DNA of 64,000 nt, taken from positions 62,001 through 126,000 of IMG/VR virus record IMGVR_UViG_3300031578_000002; one strand, 5' to 3'. How positions within the stretch are numbered: position 1 is the stretch's first letter; the number at the start of each line of letters is the position of its first letter. Under the pieces are notes generated by a model. That model did not search any database. It was not told the DNA's origin and saw only the letters and a program-made list of their open reading frames with translations. Position numbers and translations under genes: made by a program. This document shows, one piece after another, positions 57,480 through 64,000 of this stretch. The DNA is from a virus.

Positions 57480-58232
57480 ATGAAGAAAACAAGTACGGGT
57501 GCATATTATTTTGCTGAAAAGGAAGAACAGGCTGTTATTGATTATATTAATTCTGACTCAATTGATGAAAAAAATAGAATATATAATGAAATATTAATCA
57601 TCCCGTTCAGAAAAATGATTGAAACTATCATTAGGGTATACCCAATACACATAGGTAATTATGAAACAAGTGAGGTTGAGTCAAATGCACTTACACATCT
57701 TATTGAGCATATGGTTAAGTATAACCCAAATAAAATTACAAAATCTGGCGAAAAAACAAAAGCGTTTAGTTATTGTCAGACAATAATAAGAAATTATTAT
57801 AAAGATCACAGTCGAAAAAGTAATCTTGAAAAGAAAATTAATTTATCGTTTGATGACTATGTTGACGAGGTTAATGAAAATTCCGAATATACATATGAAC
57901 TTGAACTTGAAAATCAACAACATCTAGAAAAATTAATTAATGATGTCGTTATTAAAATTGAAGATAAAATTAATAATGACGTTTTAATGAAAAAAAATGA
58001 AATAATTGTTGGTGATGCAATAGTGAATGTATTAAGAAATTGGCATGTATTATTCATGGAAGATACACCTGATGGAAAATATGATAAAAAGGTAACAAAT
58101 AAATTTGCAAAAAATAAAATACTTTTTTATTTAAAGGAACAAACGGGATTATCAACAAAAGAAATTCGTATTGGTATTAAGCCTTTTAAGGAAATATATT
58201 TCATTGAAAAAATGGATTATTTTGATGATTAA
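57480..58232 (+). CDS. gp55-like late sigma factor (250 aa)
   Basis: Resembles the sigma factor for late transcription of T4-like phages. The key match is TKAFSYCQTIIRNYYKDHSR, which fits the family's N-P-H/F-A-Y-I-T/Q-x-I-x-x-N-A-F-x-x-R-I-K pattern, preceded by THLIEHMVKYNPNKITKSGE. N-terminal MKKTSTGAYYFAEKEEQAVI also fits. The protein is larger than T4 gp55 (185 aa) and has a C-terminal part ending in KEIRIGIKPFKEIYFIEKMD. It would direct host polymerase to the GTATTTATA elements (inference). Identity is based on motif only. Confidence 0.6.
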   Translation: MKKTSTGAYYFAEKEEQAVIDYINSDSIDEKNRIYNEILIIPFRKMIETIIRVYPIHIGNYETSEVESNALTHLIEHMVKYNPNKITKSGEKTKAFSYCQTIIRNYYKDHSRKSNLEKKINLSFDDYVDEVNENSEYTYELELENQQHLEKLINDVVIKIEDKINNDVLMKKNEIIVGDAIVNVLRNWHVLFMEDTPDGKYDKKVTNKFAKNKILFYLKEQTGLSTKEIRIGIKPFKEIYFIEKMDYFDD

Positions 58233-58256
58233 TATTAATAGTATTAATTTTAAAAC

Positions 58257-58264
58257 TATTTATA
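58257..58264 (+). promoter_or_regulatory. Putative late promoter element on the plus strand
   Basis: CTATTTATATA, 16 nt upstream of the ATG at 58281. It shows that the element follows the coding strand in both genome orientations. Confidence 0.5.
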
Positions 58265-58280
58265 TACAAAACCATATAAA

Positions 58281-58682
58281 ATGAGGCCACAACGAAAAGA
58301 ATTAAAATTTGATGAAAAGAGTGTAAATAACCTTTTACAGGAAATTTATAATGAATCTCATAACATAAAAGCAAAAATTACCAGACTTTTTACAAAATGG
58401 GAATTGAAAATTAAAGAGACTGGTGAAATTGCCGCAATTGGTGATCAAATTGTAAAATTAATTGCTGCTGAGGCAAAAAACCAAGATCAAAAAATAATGC
58501 TGTTAAAATATCTAAAAGAAGTCGTTTTTGATATAAAAAATGGTAATACAAATAATGATTCTGGTGGTAATACTCAAAAAAAAGACGAAAAGGAATCTGT
58601 GATAACATCAGATAGAAGAAACGAATTACTTAATTTTGTTGCAGAAGAAATCGAGAGAAAAGAAAAGGAAAGGAATAAATAA
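58281..58682 (+). CDS. Hypothetical helical protein (133 aa)
   Basis: All-helical, charged protein (LQEIYNESHNIKAKITRLFT, LIAAEAKNQDQKIMLLKYLK) with a disordered KKDEKES linker and a helical C-terminus ending EIERKEKERNK. No known domain. It overlaps the following structural gene by one base. Might be a chaperone or scaffold for baseplate parts, or a transcription co-activator next to the sigma factor; the sequence supports neither specifically. Confidence 0.55.
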   Translation: MRPQRKELKFDEKSVNNLLQEIYNESHNIKAKITRLFTKWELKIKETGEIAAIGDQIVKLIAAEAKNQDQKIMLLKYLKEVVFDIKNGNTNNDSGGNTQKKDEKESVITSDRRNELLNFVAEEIERKEKERNK

Positions 58683-60019
58683 TGAGTTTGGCAGATAATA
58701 AAAAAAGTGTTTTTACAAAAATTAAAGCATATAATTCAATTGCTGCCACAGGTAAAATGCCAAAGCAGACAAATTCCTATTCTTCAATTAATAATAGTAA
58801 AGAAGTAATTCCATTTTTATTGGACACATTAAAATGTGTTGCTGGAACAGAAGCATTAAAAATTTTATTAGGTAAAATGCTTACAAACATGTTAAAAAAT
58901 GTTGAGCCAAACTTAAAAACAGGTATAAAAAAACAATTTACTCAATCAAATTCTGATGATGAGTTATCAAATGATTTCGTAACAAATGGTGTGTCAATGT
59001 CAGTAAAAACAATTGATACAGCAGGAAAACTAAAAATATCACCAACATCAACAGAAACCGGGGGAAATTTAATATATGCATCACCAAATGATAATAACTT
59101 TGATTATAAGGCCCATGATGCAATCAGACTTGAAGGAACAAATATCAATTGTAATAACATGTCAATTAAATACGACTCAGTTAATGACGGATTTAATATT
59201 AAACCAAATATAAATAATAATAACTTAAAAGTTGGTACATATTTTAATAACTACATCGATAAAACACAAATTATAAATACACAAGAAATTGTGAGTAAAA
59301 CAATGGATAAAATATTTGGAACACTTTCCAAAGATCAAGATAAAACCGAAGATGAAATTTATGATGAATTACAAATAGAAAAAATGTTAGAGCAAGTGAT
59401 CAATGGCGATGACTCATTTGAGATATCACCTGATGTATTAGGTCAATTAAGACAACAAGCAACAGAAATTGCTAATGGTGCAACTAGTTATGATTTAGGT
59501 TGTGGTATCATGCCAGTAACATTATCAATAGACACTTTAAATAATATTATGACATCAATTTCTGGATCAACAAATGCATTTGCTGTTGGAAACGCTATTG
59601 AAAGTGCACTTAATGATAGCATTGATGATACCGATGAAAATAAACAAACAATTAAAGATAATTTTCTTCAAAAGTTTATTAACATTTTAGTTATAAAAAT
59701 ATTACATGCAGTAACTACTGCACCACAAATACGAGTTCTCATGGCGATAATGGGTTCACTACAAAATCAGGGGGATATACTACTTAGTGATGCTAAAGCT
59801 GACATGAAAAAATGGAAAATTTACATTAAATGCATGGCAAAAGATATCTTAAAAATGGTTGCAGAATTCATTTTTAATTTAGCTATTGGATATTTAATAA
59901 AACTTTTAACACCAATAATAAAAAAAGTAGGTAAAGAACAAATTACACAATTTTCAAACATAATTAAAAGTTTTTCTGGTAGATTTGGAAAGTTAGCGGA
60001 AAAAACTGCAACGGGATAA
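58682..60019 (+). CDS. Hypothetical baseplate-region structural protein (445 aa)
   Basis: Large protein with a helical N-terminus (VIPFLLDTLKCVAGTEALKI), polar beta-type middle (SMSVKTIDTAGKLKISPTST, ISYDS-like SIKYDSVNDGFNIKPNINN) and a long hydrophobic/helical C-terminus (LVIKILHAVTTAPQIRVLMA, AEFIFNLAIGYLIKLLTPII). Not recognised. Gene order (followed by the spike gene) suggests a baseplate or tail-tip component. Strong C-terminal hydrophobicity is unusual for a soluble virion part and might contact the host membrane. Confidence 0.6.
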   Translation: MSLADNKKSVFTKIKAYNSIAATGKMPKQTNSYSSINNSKEVIPFLLDTLKCVAGTEALKILLGKMLTNMLKNVEPNLKTGIKKQFTQSNSDDELSNDFVTNGVSMSVKTIDTAGKLKISPTSTETGGNLIYASPNDNNFDYKAHDAIRLEGTNINCNNMSIKYDSVNDGFNIKPNINNNNLKVGTYFNNYIDKTQIINTQEIVSKTMDKIFGTLSKDQDKTEDEIYDELQIEKMLEQVINGDDSFEISPDVLGQLRQQATEIANGATSYDLGCGIMPVTLSIDTLNNIMTSISGSTNAFAVGNAIESALNDSIDDTDENKQTIKDNFLQKFINILVIKILHAVTTAPQIRVLMAIMGSLQNQGDILLSDAKADMKKWKIYIKCMAKDILKMVAEFIFNLAIGYLIKLLTPIIKKVGKEQITQFSNIIKSFSGRFGKLAEKTATG

Positions 60020-60032
60020 AATAAACATAAAT

Positions 60033-60203
60033 ATGATTGTAGATCAAAAATCAAATAAACAAATTGTAGGTGTTTACCTTATTGATAATAATATTGATGG
60101 TGCTCAGCTTGCAACAACAACCAAACCCGGTATAATTAGAATTTTTCTAATAAGATTACTTTTGGGATGGAAGTGGATAAGTATTAAAGAATTAAAAAAG
60201 TAA
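60033..60203 (+). CDS. Small hypothetical protein (56 aa)
   Basis: Open frame MIVDQKSNKQIVGVYLIDNN ... ISIKELKK, ending 1 nt before the next ATG. C-terminal IIRIFLIRLLLGWKWISI could be a short amphipathic or membrane-active helix. Its position in an uninterrupted run of closely spaced genes supports expression. Function unknown. Confidence 0.55.
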   Translation: MIVDQKSNKQIVGVYLIDNNIDGAQLATTTKPGIIRIFLIRLLLGWKWISIKELKK

Positions 60204-60204
60204 A

Positions 60205-60612
60205 ATGGCAATTGATTTTAGTAATACTGACTCTATAATTGGTGGATTTAATAAAGTTTTAAATCTTTCGTCTGTTGGAAGTCCTCCACCAATACCAACA
60301 GCACTTATTTTGACAGGTGTTCCACAACGATCTGGGTTATCACCTATCAAAATAGCAACAAAAATTATTTCTAGAAAGAGTGAGGCTGGACTACCAATTG
60401 GTCCTCTACCTAATGGTAATACAAATCCTGATGAAATTATGGAAAGAATTAGAATTGAAGAAATAATAAAGGCATTACAAGAAGATGCAATAATCAGCGT
60501 AGGAATTCCACCGGGAATAACATTATCAGCAGCAGGTGTTTCACCAGCAGGTCCAGTTTCAGTATTTGGGGCAACAATTTATGTTGCAAAAGGTTATGGA
60601 GTAATACAATAA
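60205..60612 (+). CDS. Hypothetical baseplate-region protein (135 aa)
   Basis: Proline/glycine-rich segments (SSVGSPPPIPTALILTGVPQ, ISVGIPPGITLSAAGVSPAG) around one helix (DEIMERIRIEEIIKALQEDA). The final VSVFGATIYVAKGYGVIQ is beta-like. The style resembles small baseplate or tail-tip connectors, but no family can be named. Overlaps the next gene by one base. Confidence 0.55.
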   Translation: MAIDFSNTDSIIGGFNKVLNLSSVGSPPPIPTALILTGVPQRSGLSPIKIATKIISRKSEAGLPIGPLPNGNTNPDEIMERIRIEEIIKALQEDAIISVGIPPGITLSAAGVSPAGPVSVFGATIYVAKGYGVIQ

Positions 60613-60821
60613 TGGAAAATCTAAAAGAAAAAACACCGACGGAATTATTAAAGATTGGTAATGATGTTAAAGCAATGCACGATAAATTAAAACTTGAAAT
60701 AATTAACGATACAATAATTGTTGATGAATTATCTAAAAAAATTAATGATAAACTAATACAATTAAATAAATTAGAGGAAAATTATGTTCTAGTTGTTGAA
60801 GAGATTAATAATAGAGAATAA
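60612..60821 (+). CDS. Small coiled-coil protein (69 aa)
   Basis: Almost entirely helical with heptad-like Leu/Ile spacing (KEKTPTELLKIGNDVKAMHD, LSKKINDKLIQLNKLEENYV). ATG overlaps the upstream stop and its stop overlaps the next ATG (TAATGAG), so three genes are tightly coupled. Likely a trimeric or chaperone-like partner of the spike protein downstream. Confidence 0.55.
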   Translation: MENLKEKTPTELLKIGNDVKAMHDKLKLEIINDTIIVDELSKKINDKLIQLNKLEENYVLVVEEINNRE

Positions 60822-61717
60822 TGAGAAAAGAAGGTAATCAAATATTACATACAAGTAATCCATATAAACAAAGTTCGGCATCTATCGTTCCTAATAGAAC
60901 AATTTACTATGGAACTGTTGTTAATATTGATGATGGCATGGATGGTGCAAACCTTCAAGTAAGAATACCTGATTTAGATAATAGAATTAGTGATGATAAT
61001 TTGCCTTGGTGTTATCCGTTAATGCCAAAATATTTTCATGTCTATCCTCAAGTTGGCGAAATTGTTAGAATATTTCTTGAAGACATTAAGTTTTCTGAAA
61101 GAAGTAGATTTTGGTTAGGGAGTGTTATATCACAGCCACATAAAATCGGATTTGATTCTAAATTAACAGCACTTTCAACAACTAATTATGCTTTAGTCCA
61201 GCCAGAAAAGGCACCATCAACATATCCTAATGCACAAGGGGTTTTTCCTGAAAAATCTGATGTCGCAATTGTTGGTAAAGTAAATACCGATATTATTCTT
61301 AGGTTAAATGAGGTACATATAAGAGCAGGTAAGCATGAAAACGATAATATTTTAAATTTAAACACAAAAAACCCCGCTGAAATTAGTATGGTCTTTGAAC
61401 CACAACCTAATTTAAATGGTGTTTATTATAGTAATACCATTATTATGAGTGACAAAATTGCGTTAATATCACACAATGGAAATCCGCAATTTAAAGCAGC
61501 ACGACAAACACCTAATGATAGAATACGCATATTTGACGAAGCGCACCCAATTGCACGTGCAGATGTTCTAATTGAAGCACTTAATGTAATTAGAGATGCA
61601 CTAATAAATCATATACATGGATATTCAGGGATTAATGCTGAAAAAACTGAAGTAATTACAAAACTCGAAAATTTAAAATTTGAACCAATTTCACAAAAAA
61701 ATGTTGTAACTAATTAA
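60821..61717 (+). CDS. gp5-like baseplate spike with OB-fold (298 aa)
   Basis: The N-terminal domain matches the gp5/VgrG OB-fold: RTIYYGTVVNIDDGMDGANL then QVRIPDLDN, LPWCYPLMPKYFHVYPQVGE, IVRIFLEDIKFSERSRFWLG. This is the spike base that joins hub and membrane-piercing needle. A middle region (KVNTDIILRLNEVHIRAGKH) begins a needle-type fold, but the T4 lysozyme domain is absent. The C-terminus is short and helical. The gene fits the baseplate hub position. Confidence 0.75.
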   Translation: MRKEGNQILHTSNPYKQSSASIVPNRTIYYGTVVNIDDGMDGANLQVRIPDLDNRISDDNLPWCYPLMPKYFHVYPQVGEIVRIFLEDIKFSERSRFWLGSVISQPHKIGFDSKLTALSTTNYALVQPEKAPSTYPNAQGVFPEKSDVAIVGKVNTDIILRLNEVHIRAGKHENDNILNLNTKNPAEISMVFEPQPNLNGVYYSNTIIMSDKIALISHNGNPQFKAARQTPNDRIRIFDEAHPIARADVLIEALNVIRDALINHIHGYSGINAEKTEVITKLENLKFEPISQKNVVTN

Positions 61718-61739
61718 ATTAATTGTAGATTTGTAATCT

Positions 61740-62519
61740 ATGAACGTACCTGTTGAGCTATTTACATCTTTTAATGAAATATCCTTTATTGATGACATAC
61801 ATAAGTATTATATCAATAATAAAGAATTAATATCAGTTACAACATTAATTCATAAATATCAAGAAGAGTTTGATGTTGAATATTGGTCTGAATATAAAGG
61901 AAATGAATTAGGAATAAAACCTGAAATAATTAAAAGGGCTTGGACATTCATTAATAATAAAGGAACTATTAAAGGTTCTGCAATACATGACTATGCAGAA
62001 AATTTATTTCAAAATAAAATATATAAATATCCTAAAGATTTAGTTTTAAATAAATTTGGATTTGATCCGGTTTGGAATGAATATGTTATAACAAAAAATC
62101 ATGTTGATAAGTTTTATAATGACGTTCAGGGAAAATTAATTCCAATCCGAACCGAAATGGTCGTTTATGATAAACAATCATTAATTGGTGGAATGTTGGA
62201 TATTTTATTTTTTAATGTTAGATGGAACTGTTTTCAAATATACGATTGGAAAACTAATAAAAAATTTACTAAAGAATGTAAAGATAGACGTTTAATTAAC
62301 GATTTATTCGTATTGGAAGATAGTGATTTAGTTATATATTCGCTACAGCTTAGTTTATATAAGTACATTATAGAAAAAAATACTGGAATTAAACTTGGAA
62401 AATCATATGTTGTTTGGTTTTCACATAATAACCCAACATATGAAATTATTGAAACTATAGACATGTCATATTATGTTAAATTGATAATTACTAATCGCAT
62501 TAATGACCTTAAAAATTAA
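61740..62519 (+). CDS. PD-(D/E)XK nuclease, Cas4/RecB-like (259 aa)
   Basis: Exonuclease-type core: IPIRTEMVVYDKQSLIGGML (Glu then D-x-x-x-x-x-G-G-x-x-D), DILFFNVRWNCFQIYDWKTN (D-W-K catalytic set) and DLVIYSLQLSLYKYIIEKNT, the Q-x-x-x-Y motif of RecB/Cas4 nucleases. N-terminal LISVTTLIHKYQEEFDVEYW and GSAIHDYAENLFQNKIYKY contain the conserved helical His. It may process DNA ends during replication or packaging. It meets the minus-strand endonuclease gene tail to tail (4-nt overlap). Confidence 0.78.
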   Translation: MNVPVELFTSFNEISFIDDIHKYYINNKELISVTTLIHKYQEEFDVEYWSEYKGNELGIKPEIIKRAWTFINNKGTIKGSAIHDYAENLFQNKIYKYPKDLVLNKFGFDPVWNEYVITKNHVDKFYNDVQGKLIPIRTEMVVYDKQSLIGGMLDILFFNVRWNCFQIYDWKTNKKFTKECKDRRLINDLFVLEDSDLVIYSLQLSLYKYIIEKNTGIKLGKSYVVWFSHNNPTYEIIETIDMSYYVKLIITNRINDLKN

Positions 62520-63181
62520 AGTAGTTTAAATTGTATACGCTTTCTATATAATCCCAACTGATATTCATCATAATCTGAATATAAATAATTTTCAAATTTT
62601 ACCAAATCTTTTTTATTCGTAATTCTTATTTGTGAAGATTTTCCACCACGGCTTTCAACAATTCTTATTTTATAATTAGATATATTAATTGATTCAAATA
62701 ATTTAACAATAAAATTCCAATCTTGTATTTCATTTCCTGTAAATGCAATAGAATGATGACCCTTATTTTTTATTGTCACTGAACCATCACCATCAAAGAA
62801 TCCCCTAAACCAATATGGTTTTAAATTGTCAGGTATTCTATTTAAAATTAATTCTGGTGATTTAGTTTTAATTCTATATTCATTTTCAATTAAAAACTCA
62901 CCAAATATTCTACCTGATACCCAATTAACTGATATTGTTTTTGGTGATTTTGCATATGTGCCTACGTTATTACACGTAAATGTATTCCAATTTCCAGAAA
63001 ATTTTAATATTTTACTGAACGTATGATTATCATCTTCTTTTGCTGAATGTTTTACTATTGGAGTTTTTGCTGAATTATTTGCAAATGTAACATGACCATC
63101 TGCCCACAGTAAACCTAAAATATATGCAACTTCTTTATCTTTAATATCTTCAAATAAAGAAAAATTTATTCTGTTTTTCAT
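62516..63181 (-). CDS. LAGLIDADG homing endonuclease (221 aa)
   Basis: Two dodecapeptide motifs: EVAYILGLLWADGHV (first) and YWFRGFFDGDGSV (second), the usual monomeric double-motif arrangement. Other family parts are TFTCNNVGTYAKSPKTISVN and SHSIAFTGNE-like HHSIAFTGNEIQDWNFIVKL. The start is set at ATG 63181 (MKNRINFSLFEDIKDKE), because the upstream frame would begin inside the tail-tube terminator. It sits between the tail tube gene and a nuclease gene as a free-standing homing gene. Confidence 0.88.
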   Translation of the reverse strand: MKNRINFSLFEDIKDKEVAYILGLLWADGHVTFANNSAKTPIVKHSAKEDDNHTFSKILKFSGNWNTFTCNNVGTYAKSPKTISVNWVSGRIFGEFLIENEYRIKTKSPELILNRIPDNLKPYWFRGFFDGDGSVTIKNKGHHSIAFTGNEIQDWNFIVKLFESINISNYKIRIVESRGGKSSQIRITNKKDLVKFENYLYSDYDEYQLGLYRKRIQFKLL

Positions 63182-63217
63182 GATAATTTGTGTTAGTTTC
63201 CCATTGTTAAAGTTAAT

Positions 63218-63242
63218 AAAAGACCACAAGTTGTGGTCTTTT
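63218..63242 (-). terminator. Rho-independent terminator after the tail tube gene
   Basis: Stem AAAAGACCAC/GTGGTCTTTT with a 5-nt loop and T-rich flank on the minus strand. It sits between tail tube and the homing endonuclease. Confidence 0.78.
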
Positions 63243-63267
63243 TAATATATTTTTACTAACCGTTTGA

Positions 63268-63759
63268 TTATAAGTTAAGAATACATCTATATGGTTGAAG
63301 TTCTAGTGTGATGTTTGTTAATTCATCATTTCCATAGTCATTATCACCAAAATCAATACTAACGATTTGGCATTGATCTAATGTCCATTGCTCAACCATA
63401 ACACCGGTTGGGTCAAGTGATTTTAATAAGATATTTTTCTTATATCCAGCTGCATAACCCATACGTCCAGTAAGTGATTCTGCATGTTCCCGAACCCATT
63501 CCATAAGAATTTGTGATGTTGATGGACCGATTGGATCGATAAACGTTACTGATACTGTATCCCAAGTATATCTACCAGCAACATAATTTTGCTCATTCAT
63601 ATATTGGATTGGAACACTATTAATCTTCATCGATGGCCTTTTAAATTTCTGAACTTGCCATACTTCGGTACCTACAGTTTCATCGAATTCTGCGAAGAAT
63701 CTATTTACTCTTTTTGGTTCATACGTAAATGGTATTGACCTTATCATTTCTCCTGCCAT
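63268..63759 (-). CDS. Tail tube protein, T4 gp19-like (163 aa)
   Basis: Strong match in pattern to gp19: FTYEPKRVNRFFAEFDETVG, VWQVQKFKRPSMKINSVPIQ, YTWDTVSVTFIDPIGPSTSQ, ILMEWVREHAESLTGRMGYA and WTLDQCQIVSIDFGDNDYGN, ITLELQPYRCILNL. Size is that of T4 gp19 (163 aa). Multiple hexameric rings would form the inner tube; the sheath gene is probably just outside the window. Promoter element 38 nt upstream, terminator downstream: an abundant single-gene transcript. Confidence 0.9.
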   Translation of the reverse strand: MAGEMIRSIPFTYEPKRVNRFFAEFDETVGTEVWQVQKFKRPSMKINSVPIQYMNEQNYVAGRYTWDTVSVTFIDPIGPSTSQILMEWVREHAESLTGRMGYAAGYKKNILLKSLDPTGVMVEQWTLDQCQIVSIDFGDNDYGNDELTNITLELQPYRCILNL

Positions 63760-63797
63760 GTCTTATATTTATTAAATTTTACTTATTATTATTCTAC

Positions 63798-63806
63798 TAT
63801 AAATAC
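63798..63806 (-). promoter_or_regulatory. Putative late promoter element GTATTTATA
   Basis: Coding-strand GTATTTATA 38 nt upstream of the tail tube ATG. Confidence 0.65.
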
Positions 63807-63838
63807 TCATATATTGAAAACAATTCGGAATAATTTAA

Positions 63839-64000
63839 TTATTTTGGAAATTTACCGGTTCTTAAATACATTCGATAATCACTTTTACTTAAACCATCAA
63901 TAATTCTTTGTTTATCAACAACATTATTATTTGTCGTATTAATCACTTCTTTTTCAGGTGTTATTATTTCTTCTACGTTTTGTTTAACTTCAGTATTAAT
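63839..64000 (-). CDS. C-terminal end of a gene continuing past the window
   Basis: Minus-strand frame open from base 64000 to TAA at 63841-63839. It encodes a polar, charged tail: INTEVKQNVEEIITPEKEVI then RIIDGLSKSDYRMYLRTGKF and PK. The aromatic ending is like the C-terminus of several virion proteins. Gene identity cannot be told from this part; position suggests the tail sheath or another structural gene (inference). Confidence 0.6.
   Translation of the reverse strand: MNTEVKQNVEEIITPEKEVINTTNNNVVDKQRIIDGLSKSDYRMYLRTGKFPK

Noticed and set aside
63182-63229. Upstream start of the LAGLIDADG endonuclease
   Set aside because: It would start within the tail-tube terminator hairpin; ATG 63181 begins the conserved part.
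3227-63806. Literal T4 late promoters (TATAAATA) on the plus strand
   Set aside because: Plus-strand TATAAATA boxes lie at the 5' ends of minus-strand genes and point away from them; reading them as T4 promoters would give antisense transcripts only.
1-64000. Alternative genetic code (TAG recoding as in some large gut phages)
   Set aside because: TAG is used as an ordinary stop, for example after both IS605-type tnpB genes and the gp26-like gene, and no gene needs in-frame TAG to stay open.

Overview
The window is a strongly AT-rich stretch of a large tailed bacteriophage genome with a contractile-tail (T4-like) gene set. The assignment rests on a gp19-type tail tube, a gp5-like OB-fold spike, a gp53/LysM-type baseplate protein, a gp26-like protein, a large tape measure, a UvsX/RecA-like recombinase, a gp32-like single-strand binding protein, a FEN/RNase H-type 5' nuclease, a DnaB/gp41-like helicase and a gp55-like late sigma factor. 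TAG, TAA and TGA all act as stops. Starts generally lack a Shine-Dalgarno sequence and follow very AT-rich leaders. Together with the style of the fibre proteins this suggests a Bacteroidetes-type host, but that is inference; no host marker is present.

Layout. 1-2.3 kb: an SNF2-type helicase split by an intein that carries an overlapping out-of-frame homing endonuclease gene. 2.4-8.1 kb: small virion-type genes, a complete IS607-family insertion (serine recombinase plus TnpB) and LamG-like proteins. 8.1-19.7 kb: a long minus-strand fibre/adhesin region of mosaic, cysteine-rich paralogues, interrupted by a GT9-like glycosyltransferase and a GIY-YIG endonuclease. 19.7-22.3 kb: a non-coding region with tRNA and tRNA-like sequences, strong hairpins and an IS605-type TnpB insertion. 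22.3-30.5 kb: a replication/recombination block (helicase with a class 3-type intein, 5' nuclease, GIY-YIG endonuclease, UvsX, SSB). 30.5-36.2 kb: structural or internal virion proteins, including a HExxH metalloprotease-like one. 36.2-44.9 kb: an island of sugar and methyl-transfer genes (WecB-like epimerase, several GT-A and GT-B glycosyltransferases, a GT-D enzyme, two methyltransferase-like proteins). 45-52.5 kb: baseplate and tail genes (gp53-like, a large baseplate protein with an OmpA-like domain, tape measure, and a tail-chaperone pair joined by a predicted -1 frameshift). 52.6-62.5 kb, plus strand: a phoH remnant broken by a second IS605-type TnpB element, glycosyltransferases, the gp55-like sigma factor, baseplate genes including the spike, and a PD-(D/E)XK nuclease. 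62.5-64 kb, minus strand: a LAGLIDADG endonuclease, the tail tube gene and the end of one more gene.

How it works together. A recurring element, GTATTTATA on the coding strand, lies 11-75 nt upstream of many virion genes and is a good candidate for the late promoter read by the gp55-like factor. Perfect hairpins with T-tracts separate the transcription units. The window is heavily loaded with homing and transposon-derived elements: two inteins, three free-standing homing endonucleases, one overlapping endonuclease and three TnpB genes. The clearest novelty is the intein at 272-1564, whose splicing frame stays open for about 1 kb across an endonuclease gene read in another frame.
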